NCBI GenBank assembly: GCA_964504195.1
Contig: CAZDDI010000048.1
Location: 1 to 35,556 of the forward strand
Direction: 5' to 3'
Length of the DNA stretch: 35,556 nt
Origin: CAZDDI01 sp964504195
GTDB taxonomy: Bacteria > Chloroflexota > Anaerolineae > B4-G1 > SLSP01
The position numbers and the translations under genes were made by a program. Positions 1-7,149 of this stretch are shown one piece after another; the stretch's first letter is position 1, and every line of letters begins with the position of its first letter. Under the pieces are notes generated by a model that ran no database searches, was not told where the DNA came from, and was given only the letters and a program-made list of their open reading frames with translations.

Positions 1-56
1 CCATTCGCCATTCGCCATTCGCCATTCGCCATTCGCCATTCGCCATTCGCCATTCT
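1..56. repeat. Tandem heptanucleotide repeat
   Basis: Seven perfect copies of CCATTCG and an eighth ending CCATTCT fill the first 56 bases. The window starts inside the array, so its full length is unknown. The same words recur on the opposite strand at 26211-26250 and 28102-28157, so this is one copy of a dispersed family of intergenic repeats. Confidence 0.95.
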
Positions 57-200
57 CTGAGTATACCACGCTTTGGTTGCCCCACAGCTGCCAAATCTCC
101 TGTCTACCTACGCCAGAAGCGCTTGTCACGATGTCTTTATATGCAATAGCGTAAACCGCGCAAGCAACCACCTGGCACACGATTTTAGAGCAATGGAAAA

Positions 201-310
201 TTACACAGAGCCACACAGAGAAGTCACAAAGATGCACAGAATATCTCAGAATTACCTAACGCCATGAAAACTCCGTGTCTCTCCGTGTCACCTCTGTGTA
301 ACTCTGTGTC
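201..310. repeat. Imperfect inverted repeat built from ACACAGAG words
   Basis: The left arm (201-240) has repeated ACACAGAG/CACAGA words and the right arm (270-310) has the complementary CTCTGTGT/CTCCGTGT words, so the segment could fold into a long imperfect hairpin. No gene was seen in 57-383; the short open frames there lack ribosome binding sites and family features. I infer a dispersed intergenic element. Confidence 0.6.
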
Positions 311-338
311 ATGTTAGACACTCTCAGCAAGGCAACTT

Positions 339-366
339 TTGCGGTATTGCCTTTATGTGATAAAAT
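339..366 (+). promoter_or_regulatory. Possible sigma70-type promoter for the membrane-module operon
   Basis: TTGCGG (339-344) lies 16 bases before TAAAAT (361-366), just upstream of the first gene of the operon at 384. A TTGGAG ribosome binding site follows at 373-378. The boxes are imperfect matches, so this is a weak call. Confidence 0.35.
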
Positions 367-383
367 GACGGCTTGGAGTAATA

Positions 384-1934
384 ATGACACACCTCTACCC
401 GCTTTTAATCTATGTAGGACTTCTGGAAAGCTTTGCTCTGCTGGCGTTGGAACTGATTCCACGCCTGCGACCCTGGCGCAAAGTAGCCACTGCATTTTCA
501 CTCACACTGCTTACACTATTGTGGCTCGCGCTACCGATGGCTGGGCGCTGGTTGCTTTCCGGCTGGTCCCCCTCCACTATTCTAGGGGGTGTCATCCTTC
601 TGGAAATAACCCCCACCTTGTGGGCGCTGGGCTTCGCGCTCGGAGCGGCCCTCTCCAGCGCGGCATGGTGCGAATTAGTAGACCCTCGCCCGCTCCTGCC
701 GATGTCCGGTAGTCTGACGCTACTGGCGCTGCTGGCAGTCTGGTTTGCGTTGCTAGGCGCATCCCTGCTAACCGTGCTGGCGGCTTGGGCGACCTTCGAT
801 TTACTTTGGGCAGCGGTCAGTCTCCTATCCGGCGCAGACGGTGAACGGGTGACATTCGGGCTGGCGGTGCAAGGGCTAAGTTCACTCATCCTATGGAGCG
901 TCTTTCTCTTGTTGGAACGGGCCGGAATCAGTGTTTTTTGGCGGTTGATGTGGCCGACCACACCTGTGCTAACGCTGATTCTCGTCGCTGCGACAATGCG
1001 CATCGGGCTATACCCCTTCCACGTTGCCCTCACCCAACCCGCCGACGTGTTGCACACGGTCAGTCTGACGGCCTTGCTTGGCCCGACGCTCGGCATGGGC
1101 CTGCTCTACCAGCTGCTCTCCCTGCCCACGGAAGCCACTTTTCCCGCCTGGTGGTTGCCCTGGTGCATCCTCGCGCTCGTCTGGCTAGGACTCCAGGCAT
1201 GGCTAGCACACGGTAGACGGGCTGTGGTGTGGGCCGGTTACGCCACCCTGGCCCTAACGGCCTTGGGAGGGACATACTTACAGAACCCCAACCTATTGCT
1301 GGCCGGTGTAGGCGTGTGGTTCGCGAGTAGCGCCCTGCTCTTGTTGGCCCGCAATCGCTCTGCTGCCGCACCAGTTTGGGCCTGGCCGGCCTGGTTTGCC
1401 CTGCTATTCCTACTTGGCGTGCCCCCTTCACCAGTAGGAACACTCTATCGCACCCTGCTGGCTGAACTCACATGGGTCTGGCGGATACCGTTGATTCTGG
1501 GCTGGCTGCTGAGCTGCGCGACCTGGCTGCGCGAAACCACGCCCCCGGCATACGCCGACGTGCGCCCGCCGTTCCCCTGGCAACGCGCTGCTCTCTTCAC
1601 CGGCTGGTTACTACCTTTGTTGGCTCTGCTGGCTCTGATTCCCGGCGCACCCGCGCTATCATTCTCCTGGCTGGGACTGGGGCTGTGGATTGTAACCCTG
1701 GCAGCAGCAGCCGGGCTGCGCTTCAAGGCACAGCTCACCCGCCGCTGGTTACGAAAACTCCAACCATTTTGGGACGCCCTCGACGGCACCTGGCTCTACC
1801 GGGCTATCTGGCGCGGGATGGAGCATATTCTGGGCGGCATTGGGATGATCGCAGAAATCATTGAGGGGAGCGGCGCGCTTCTCTGGTCACTGTTAGTGCT
1901 CTTGATTATCTTTGTGGTGGTGCTAAACCGATGA
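384..1934 (+). CDS. Complex-I/Mrp antiporter-like membrane subunit (NuoL/M/N-type, divergent)
   Basis: A 516-residue, very hydrophobic protein with about 13-14 predicted membrane helices. The segment near residues 206-222 (RIGLYPFH...QPAD) resembles the PFHxWLPxA loop of the proton-pumping antiporter subunits of complex I, Mrp antiporters and membrane hydrogenases. The family's lysine before PFH is replaced here by Arg. The C-terminus (IIEGSGALLWSL) resembles the tail of NuoL/HyfB-type proteins. ATG 384 follows TTGGAG. The stop overlaps the next start by 4 bases (ATGA), so the genes are probably translationally coupled. No NADH-, quinone- or hydrogenase-module gene is nearby, so it is unclear what would drive transport. 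Family call fairly sure; exact role unknown. Confidence 0.6.
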   Translation: MTHLYPLLIYVGLLESFALLALELIPRLRPWRKVATAFSLTLLTLLWLALPMAGRWLLSGWSPSTILGGVILLEITPTLWALGFALGAALSSAAWCELVDPRPLLPMSGSLTLLALLAVWFALLGASLLTVLAAWATFDLLWAAVSLLSGADGERVTFGLAVQGLSSLILWSVFLLLERAGISVFWRLMWPTTPVLTLILVAATMRIGLYPFHVALTQPADVLHTVSLTALLGPTLGMGLLYQLLSLPTEATFPAWWLPWCILALVWLGLQAWLAHGRRAVVWAGYATLALTALGGTYLQNPNLLLAGVGVWFASSALLLLARNRSAAAPVWAWPAWFALLFLLGVPPSPVGTLYRTLLAELTWVWRIPLILGWLLSCATWLRETTPPAYADVRPPFPWQRAALFTGWLLPLLALLALIPGAPALSFSWLGLGLWIVTLAAAAGLRFKAQLTRRWLRKLQPFWDALDGTWLYRAIWRGMEHILGGIGMIAEIIEGSGALLWSLLVLLIIFVVVLNR

Positions 1935-2548
1935 GTCCGTTGGTACTTTGGCTCAACCAACTGTCTGTATATGCTTCCACACCGGCATTCTGGGGCATCC
2001 TTGCTGCCGGCGCTATCATCTACCTGGTAGGGAGCTGGCAGCTACGCCTGTTAGCGCTCATGTTACAATACTTCTTCATTGGCATCCTCTTCACCCAAAT
2101 TTTTGCCGACCGCCCAGAAATCGCGCTGCTCAAATTGATCATAGGCTGGCTGGTCTGCGGTACGCTCTATCTGAGTGCCCGCATCCGGGAAGAAACCACT
2201 GAAGACAAGCGCCGTTTCTTTTGGTCTCCAGACCTCCCCTTCCGCGCACTTTCTATGATTGTGATGACCCTGATGGCCTACCTCGCCGCACAGCGTTACC
2301 CCCTGCCCTTCCTTCCCCCTACGCTGGCAATGACCTGCTTCATGCTGATTGTATTCGCCATTCTCTTCATCGGCGCAGAGAATGACGTTGTCGTGGTAGG
2401 TGTGGGCATCCTCAACCTGCTAGCCGCACTCGATATCTTCTACTCAGCTCAAGACCCCGGGCTGCTCGTCACCGGCCTGCTGGTGATCATCAACCTATTA
2501 GTAGCCCTGGCAATTTCTTATCTCACCGTAGCGGAGGCCCCGGAATGA
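1931..2548 (+). CDS. Small antiporter-like membrane subunit (possible NuoK/MrpC relative)
   Basis: A 205-residue membrane protein with about six predicted helices. Its C-terminal third, with an acidic pair in ENDVVVVGVGILNLL and a helix after DPGLLVTGLLVIINLL, resembles NuoK/MrpC subunits. The N-terminal half is not recognised and may correspond to a NuoJ- or MrpB-like part. It overlaps both neighbours through ATGA junctions (1931-1934 and 2545-2548), which argues for stoichiometric production with the two larger antiporter-like proteins. I infer that it forms the small linking subunit of that complex. Similarity is by pattern only. Confidence 0.5.
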   Translation: MSPLVLWLNQLSVYASTPAFWGILAAGAIIYLVGSWQLRLLALMLQYFFIGILFTQIFADRPEIALLKLIIGWLVCGTLYLSARIREETTEDKRRFFWSPDLPFRALSMIVMTLMAYLAAQRYPLPFLPPTLAMTCFMLIVFAILFIGAENDVVVVGVGILNLLAALDIFYSAQDPGLLVTGLLVIINLLVALAISYLTVAEAPE

Positions 2549-3966
2549 CCTTGCCCGGCCCCCTCATCATCATTGGTGCACCGCTGGCGATGGCAGTCGT
2601 GCTGCTCCTGCTCCGCCGCTGGACAACACTTTCAGCATGGCTAGCCGCACTCACAGCAGGACTCATGGGCCTGCTGGTGGCGACCGCGCCGCTGAAAACC
2701 GCTATGCAATTGGGCAACTTCCAGTTTGCGCTGGGCCGTCCGCTAATCATATTGGGACGCGAGCTAATCGTGCGCAACGTGGACGCCCCCGCAATCGCGT
2801 TCCTGTTCTTCACCACCGCCGGATTGTTCATTTTGGCCTGGCGCTTACTGCCCCACTCCAACTTCTTCCCGGTAGGATTAGCAACCGTTGCCTTGCTCTC
2901 CGGGGCATTGATGGTCTCGCAGGTAGTCTATGCCGCCTTGTTCATCGAGATTGCCGCAATCTTCGCCGTCTTCCCCCTCCACGAAGGCAGAACGCGCGCG
3001 CAAGGCGGCCTCCGCTTCATGGCCTACACCACCCTCGCTCTACCGGGCCTCATGGTTACCCAGCTCCTACTCGATCTCTTCACCATCTTTCCCAACGACG
3101 TAGGCCTCCTCAGTACCTCAGCCGCACTACTGAGCGTGTCCTTTATCATCCTCATGGGCGCAGTCCCCTTCCAGGCCTGGCTATCCGCCGTCACCGACGA
3201 CGGCTCGCCGCCCGTGGTGACCTTCATCTTCACCGTCAACCAGGGTGCAGTCTGGTTTATGCTGCTCGACTATCTACAAACCTACACCTGGCTGAGCGGG
3301 CAGGGCGCCTTCGGGCCGTTCATCACCGCCGCCGGAATCTTGATGATGACACTCGGCGGACTGCTGGCAGCCTCCCAGCGCAAGCTCGGCCGACTGGTAG
3401 GGTATGCCACGCTGGTAGATAATGGCGCGCTGCTGCTGGCTCTGGGAACACACCAAACAGCGGGCATTGCCTTAGCGGCGCTCTTACTCATGGCACGGCC
3501 CTTTTCACTGGGGTTGATGACGCTGGGCCTGGCCGGGCTACGCCAGCTGGGTAATGGCGCGGATACGCGCGAGGCGCTCGCCGGCGCCGCGTGGCGCGCA
3601 CCCTGGCGGACAGCGGCCTTCCTGGTGGGCGGCATTGCCCTCGCCGGGTTTCCGCTCTCGCTCGGCTTTGCCGCACGGTGGGGGCTATACCGGCTCGTGG
3701 CGGAGATTACCGTCTCCCAGGCCATCGCCGCATTGGCAGGCAGCGCGGGCGTGATGTTGGGATTAGTCTTTACAATGCGGTCTCTCTTTGTTCCTCCCCT
3801 GCGTGACGAAGACGCCCCACCACCCCCACCCTTCACCGAAGATCGCGTGGTCATCGTCTTGATTGCCGTGCTAATGGCAATAGTGCTGTCGTTGGGACTC
3901 TTCCCACAGCTACTAAGTCGCGTGGCCTTGCAGATGGCCCAAGGATACACCTTCTTCGGCCCTTGA
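2545..3966 (+). CDS. Complex-I/Mrp antiporter-like membrane subunit (NuoN/MrpD-type)
   Basis: A 473-residue protein with about 14 predicted helices and a clearer antiporter signature than the first gene. A membrane glutamate (FIEIAA, about E135) matches the conserved TM5 Glu. GAVPFQAWLSAV followed by SPP (about 204-222) matches the PFHxWLP loop, and RKLGRLVGYATLVDNG (about 278-293) matches the following conserved segment. The TM7 lysine normally just before PFH is absent, and His in PFH is Gln. The C-terminal region has a proline-rich loop before the last helix. Proton or cation movement is inferred from the family; loss of the lysine makes the transport mechanism uncertain. The kinase gene starts 18 bases downstream. 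Confidence 0.65.
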   Translation: MTLPGPLIIIGAPLAMAVVLLLLRRWTTLSAWLAALTAGLMGLLVATAPLKTAMQLGNFQFALGRPLIILGRELIVRNVDAPAIAFLFFTTAGLFILAWRLLPHSNFFPVGLATVALLSGALMVSQVVYAALFIEIAAIFAVFPLHEGRTRAQGGLRFMAYTTLALPGLMVTQLLLDLFTIFPNDVGLLSTSAALLSVSFIILMGAVPFQAWLSAVTDDGSPPVVTFIFTVNQGAVWFMLLDYLQTYTWLSGQGAFGPFITAAGILMMTLGGLLAASQRKLGRLVGYATLVDNGALLLALGTHQTAGIALAALLLMARPFSLGLMTLGLAGLRQLGNGADTREALAGAAWRAPWRTAAFLVGGIALAGFPLSLGFAARWGLYRLVAEITVSQAIAALAGSAGVMLGLVFTMRSLFVPPLRDEDAPPPPPFTEDRVVIVLIAVLMAIVLSLGLFPQLLSRVALQMAQGYTFFGP

Positions 3967-3984
3967 GCCAAGACGGAACGCGCT

Positions 3985-5610
3985 ATGGCCCTGCTATCTA
4001 TAGATCATCGCATTCGCCAGCGCGACTATTTGCTGAACATTGCCCAGGCGCTTGTCTCACGCCTAAACGTGCGCGCCGCGCTGCGAATGATTTTGCAAGC
4101 AGCGGTAGACTTGCTACAAGGTCAGGCCGGGCTAATCGCGCTGCGAGATGAAAACGACACCTTCGCCTTCTGGGCCAGTTACGGCTTGCCGCCTGCGCTG
4201 GTGGACGCCTTCAAAATCCTGGTCGAAAATGTACCGGAAGCCGCCAACCGCGCAGACTTTGTCATCCCGCAAGCCGGCGAACGCCTGCGCCGCATCGTGG
4301 ACGAGACAGGACTACCGCTACACCAATTAGTAGCCTTGCCCATGCTGGCCGAGCAAGAATTGCTAGGGGTCGTGTTCGTATTTCGCTCCCAAAGCCTGCA
4401 CTTCACCACCGACGAACGCCAAATCCTGGCAAGTTTTGCTGATTATGCAGCTATTGCGGTCAACAACGCGCGCCTTTACGAGCAAGCTGTCCAGGAACGC
4501 GGGCGGCTGGATGCACTGCTCGATTCTAGCGCTGATGGCATCTTGATCCTCAAGCCGGATTTGAGCATCGAGCGGATCAACCCGGCGCTAGTGACCCTCA
4601 TCGGGTGGCCGCAAGATACAGCCGAAGGCCGCCCGCACGATGAGCTCATCGTTTGGATACGTCGTGAAACCAGGCAATCACTCTCCCAAGCATTGGCAAG
4701 CGATTGGGCAACCCGCTCGAACCGCCCGCTCTATGTAGAAGGCGACCTACGCCGTCGCAATGGCAGCGTGGTCAGCGTAGGCATCACGTATGCGCCACTG
4801 CTCAATGCCGCCGGACGGCTGCTCAACATCATCGCTATCGTGCGCGATATTACCCGGTTCCGCGCAGCAGACGTGCTCAAGGACACTTTTATCTCGGTCG
4901 TATCACACGAGCTCAAGACACCGGTCGCTATCATCAAGGGCTACGCCGAAACACTGAGCCGCCCGGAGGCGCGCAACAATCCATTGCTAGTGGATGAGAT
5001 GCTCACCGCCATCACGGAGGAATCCGACCGCCTGGCCCGATTGGTGGACGATTTGTTAGATGCGTCACGCTTGCAAGCCGGCGGCCTATCGTTCGAGGAG
5101 ATAGCGGAAGACATTGATCTGCGCGAAATTGCCCGGCGGGTGATAGAGCGGCACACCTCGCGCAGCCCACGGCACCAACTCAGTCTGGATTTCCCAGCGG
5201 ATTTCCCGACAATTCGCGGCAATGCGCAACGACTCGAACAGGTTCTCGACAACCTGGTCTCTAACGCGCTCAAATATGCACCGCGCGGCGGCCCGGTACA
5301 CATCCACGGAGCCGCAACACCGGCGGAAGTGCTGCTATCGGTGCGCGATCAAGGTGTAGGCATTCCATTGGAAGAACAAGAACGTATCTTCGACCGCTTC
5401 TATCGCGTCGAAGGCCCGGAAACACGCGCGGTTGCCGGGACAGGGCTGGGGCTTTATCTGACACGCGCCATCGTGCGCGCACACGGCGGGCGTATCTGGG
5501 TGCAAAGTGCCCCAGGTCAAGGCTCAACTTTCTTCATCGCACTGCCCCGCCAAACAGGGTTAGCATTGCGACCAGTGATTTCACTGGGCGCTGAGAAAAG
5601 TACACACTAA
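3985..5610 (+). CDS. Soluble sensor histidine kinase, GAF-PAS-HisKA-HATPase
   Basis: A 541-residue kinase without a membrane segment. A GAF-like domain spans roughly 15-165, a PAS domain about 175-290, then a HisKA dimerisation domain with the H-box SHELKTPVAIIKGYAETL (phospho-acceptor H308). The HATPase domain follows, with N-box LDNLVSNALKYAP, G1 DQGVGIP, F-box IFDRFYR and G2 GTGLGLYL. All catalytic boxes look intact. The GAF and PAS domains imply a cytoplasmic ligand, redox or energy signal. It lies between the antiporter-like genes and the CpXC gene in one tight run, which suggests it senses or controls that module. No response regulator gene is adjacent, so the partner must be elsewhere. 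Confidence 0.9.
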   Translation: MALLSIDHRIRQRDYLLNIAQALVSRLNVRAALRMILQAAVDLLQGQAGLIALRDENDTFAFWASYGLPPALVDAFKILVENVPEAANRADFVIPQAGERLRRIVDETGLPLHQLVALPMLAEQELLGVVFVFRSQSLHFTTDERQILASFADYAAIAVNNARLYEQAVQERGRLDALLDSSADGILILKPDLSIERINPALVTLIGWPQDTAEGRPHDELIVWIRRETRQSLSQALASDWATRSNRPLYVEGDLRRRNGSVVSVGITYAPLLNAAGRLLNIIAIVRDITRFRAADVLKDTFISVVSHELKTPVAIIKGYAETLSRPEARNNPLLVDEMLTAITEESDRLARLVDDLLDASRLQAGGLSFEEIAEDIDLREIARRVIERHTSRSPRHQLSLDFPADFPTIRGNAQRLEQVLDNLVSNALKYAPRGGPVHIHGAATPAEVLLSVRDQGVGIPLEEQERIFDRFYRVEGPETRAVAGTGLGLYLTRAIVRAHGGRIWVQSAPGQGSTFFIALPRQTGLALRPVISLGAEKSTH

Positions 5611-5624
5611 AGGAGTTTAAAACT

Positions 5625-7040
5625 ATGTCAATGTATTATGCAGCTGTAGGGTGTCCTGCTTGCGGGAACCGCTTCCAAACCCCTATCGAGCAAATTTTGG
5701 ATGTGCGGGTGGATCCGCAAGCCAAAGCACGCGCGATGTCGGGACAGGTAAACGTCGCTGTGTGTCCTGCTTGCGGCACGGGCGGCGCACTGAATATCCC
5801 CTTTTTGTATCACGATCCTGAGAAAGAAACTGCGTTGCTCTATCTACCGATGGAAGTAGGCAAGACCGAGGTCGAACGACAAAAACACGCCGGCACCCTC
5901 ACCAAACAATTGATGAACTCCCTGGCCCCAGAAGATCGCAAAGGCTATCTGCTCCAGCCAGAGACTTTCATCAACGCAGAATCGTTCCTGCGCCGCCTGT
6001 TGGAAATTGAAGGGGTCACGGAAGACGATTTACAGCGTAACCGCGCACAGCAACAGCTTCTGGAGCAATTGTTACAGAGCACAGAGGAAACCCGGGAAGC
6101 CATCCTGAAAGAACATGAGGCTTTGATTGACGAAACGTTCTTCTCTCTACTAGATTATTTGCTGCGGATGACCGCCAGCGCAGGGGAAGAAAGCCCGCAG
6201 TTCCAACAGGTGCAAGGCCTGATGAACTACATCATTGAAAACAATCCCACCGGGCAGCGCATCAAGCAGCGCAGCGAAATATTGCGTGTATTCTTGGATG
6301 ACCCCAACCGCGAAACTCTGTTACAAGCACTCCTCGCTGCCAATGAAGAGAACGCAGTGGCCTATCTGGTACAGGCAGGGTTGCCGGTGATGGATTATGA
6401 ATTCTTCCAACAACTGCTCAAACACATCGAAACTGCCGAGACCCCCGAAGAAAAGACCCGCTTGACGGACTTGCGCCGCCAGATTTTGGCGATGCGCGAA
6501 AAAATCCGCGAGCAGGGCAAAGTGCAAAGCGAGGCGCGTTTCGCGCTCTTGCAGCGACTGCTACAATCCACAGACCCGCTCAAGATGGCCCGTAGCCACC
6601 TCTCAGAGCTCGATGATATGTTCTTTATGGTATTGCGCTCCGAGATGCAGCTCGCGCACGAGCAAGCAGAACCGGCCTACGCGCAACAATTGAGCAAACT
6701 GATGCAGCTGTTGGAAGAGCTTCAGGAAGAGGGGTTGCCACCGGCGCTCGTATTAATGCGGCGGTTGATGACAGCGGAATCCGAAGAGGACGAGCAAGCA
6801 TTGCTCCAACAGAATCGCCAATTGCTCTCCCCGGAATTCTTCGAGACACTGCGCGTGATCGAGGATAATGCACAGCAAGAAGGCGATGACGAAGCCGTTG
6901 AGCGCCTACACGCCCTGCGCCAACGCGCGCAAGCGTTCGCGCCAACGGATAGCCAGGCCCCCCCCACCGCTCCCACCACCTCACCCTCCGCCAGCGGCGA
7001 ACAAACCACCGCTTCCGGGTTGATTATCGCCAAACACTAA
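5625..7040 (+). CDS. CpXC domain protein
   Basis: A 471-residue protein. Its N-terminus carries two CPACG motifs (about residues 10-14 and 47-51), forming the zinc-ribbon-like CpXC domain. The middle (about 130-430) is Gln/Glu/Leu-rich helical sequence, and the C-terminus (about 435-465) is a low-complexity Pro/Thr/Ser tail. It is predicted soluble. ATG 5625 has a clear AAAGGAG site 14 bases after the kinase stop, so it is co-transcribed with the kinase. The molecular function of CpXC proteins is not established; metal binding is likely. The position suggests a link to the upstream kinase and membrane module. Confidence 0.8.
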   Translation: MSMYYAAVGCPACGNRFQTPIEQILDVRVDPQAKARAMSGQVNVAVCPACGTGGALNIPFLYHDPEKETALLYLPMEVGKTEVERQKHAGTLTKQLMNSLAPEDRKGYLLQPETFINAESFLRRLLEIEGVTEDDLQRNRAQQQLLEQLLQSTEETREAILKEHEALIDETFFSLLDYLLRMTASAGEESPQFQQVQGLMNYIIENNPTGQRIKQRSEILRVFLDDPNRETLLQALLAANEENAVAYLVQAGLPVMDYEFFQQLLKHIETAETPEEKTRLTDLRRQILAMREKIREQGKVQSEARFALLQRLLQSTDPLKMARSHLSELDDMFFMVLRSEMQLAHEQAEPAYAQQLSKLMQLLEELQEEGLPPALVLMRRLMTAESEEDEQALLQQNRQLLSPEFFETLRVIEDNAQQEGDDEAVERLHALRQRAQAFAPTDSQAPPTAPTTSPSASGEQTTASGLIIAKH

Positions 7041-7056
7041 TAGTGAAACGTGCTGC

Positions 7057-7103
7057 GTGAAATGTGATGCGTGATCAGAAAATCTTCACGCATCACGTTT
7101 CAC
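7057..7103. repeat. Imperfect hairpin, GTGATGCGTGA family
   Basis: The left arm GTGAAATGTGATGCGTGA (7057-7074) pairs with 7086-7103 with one mismatch and an 11-base loop. It follows the CpXC stop, but no T-run follows, so it is not a standard terminator. Related words recur at 28634-28668. Confidence 0.75.
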
Positions 7104-7139
7104 GCCGAATCGCCGATTTGCCGATTTGCTGATTTGCTA
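7104..7139. repeat. GCCGATTT-type short tandem repeat before polA
   Basis: Degenerate copies of GCCGATTT/GCTGATTT run up to the polA ribosome binding site. The pattern matches the tracts that precede the oligoendopeptidase and mutase genes at 28102-28157 and 26211-26250. Confidence 0.7.
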
Positions 7140-7149
7140 CGGAGGGTCT

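Noticed and set aside
1..56. CRISPR array
   Set aside because: The repeat is a simple 7-base tandem unit without spacers.
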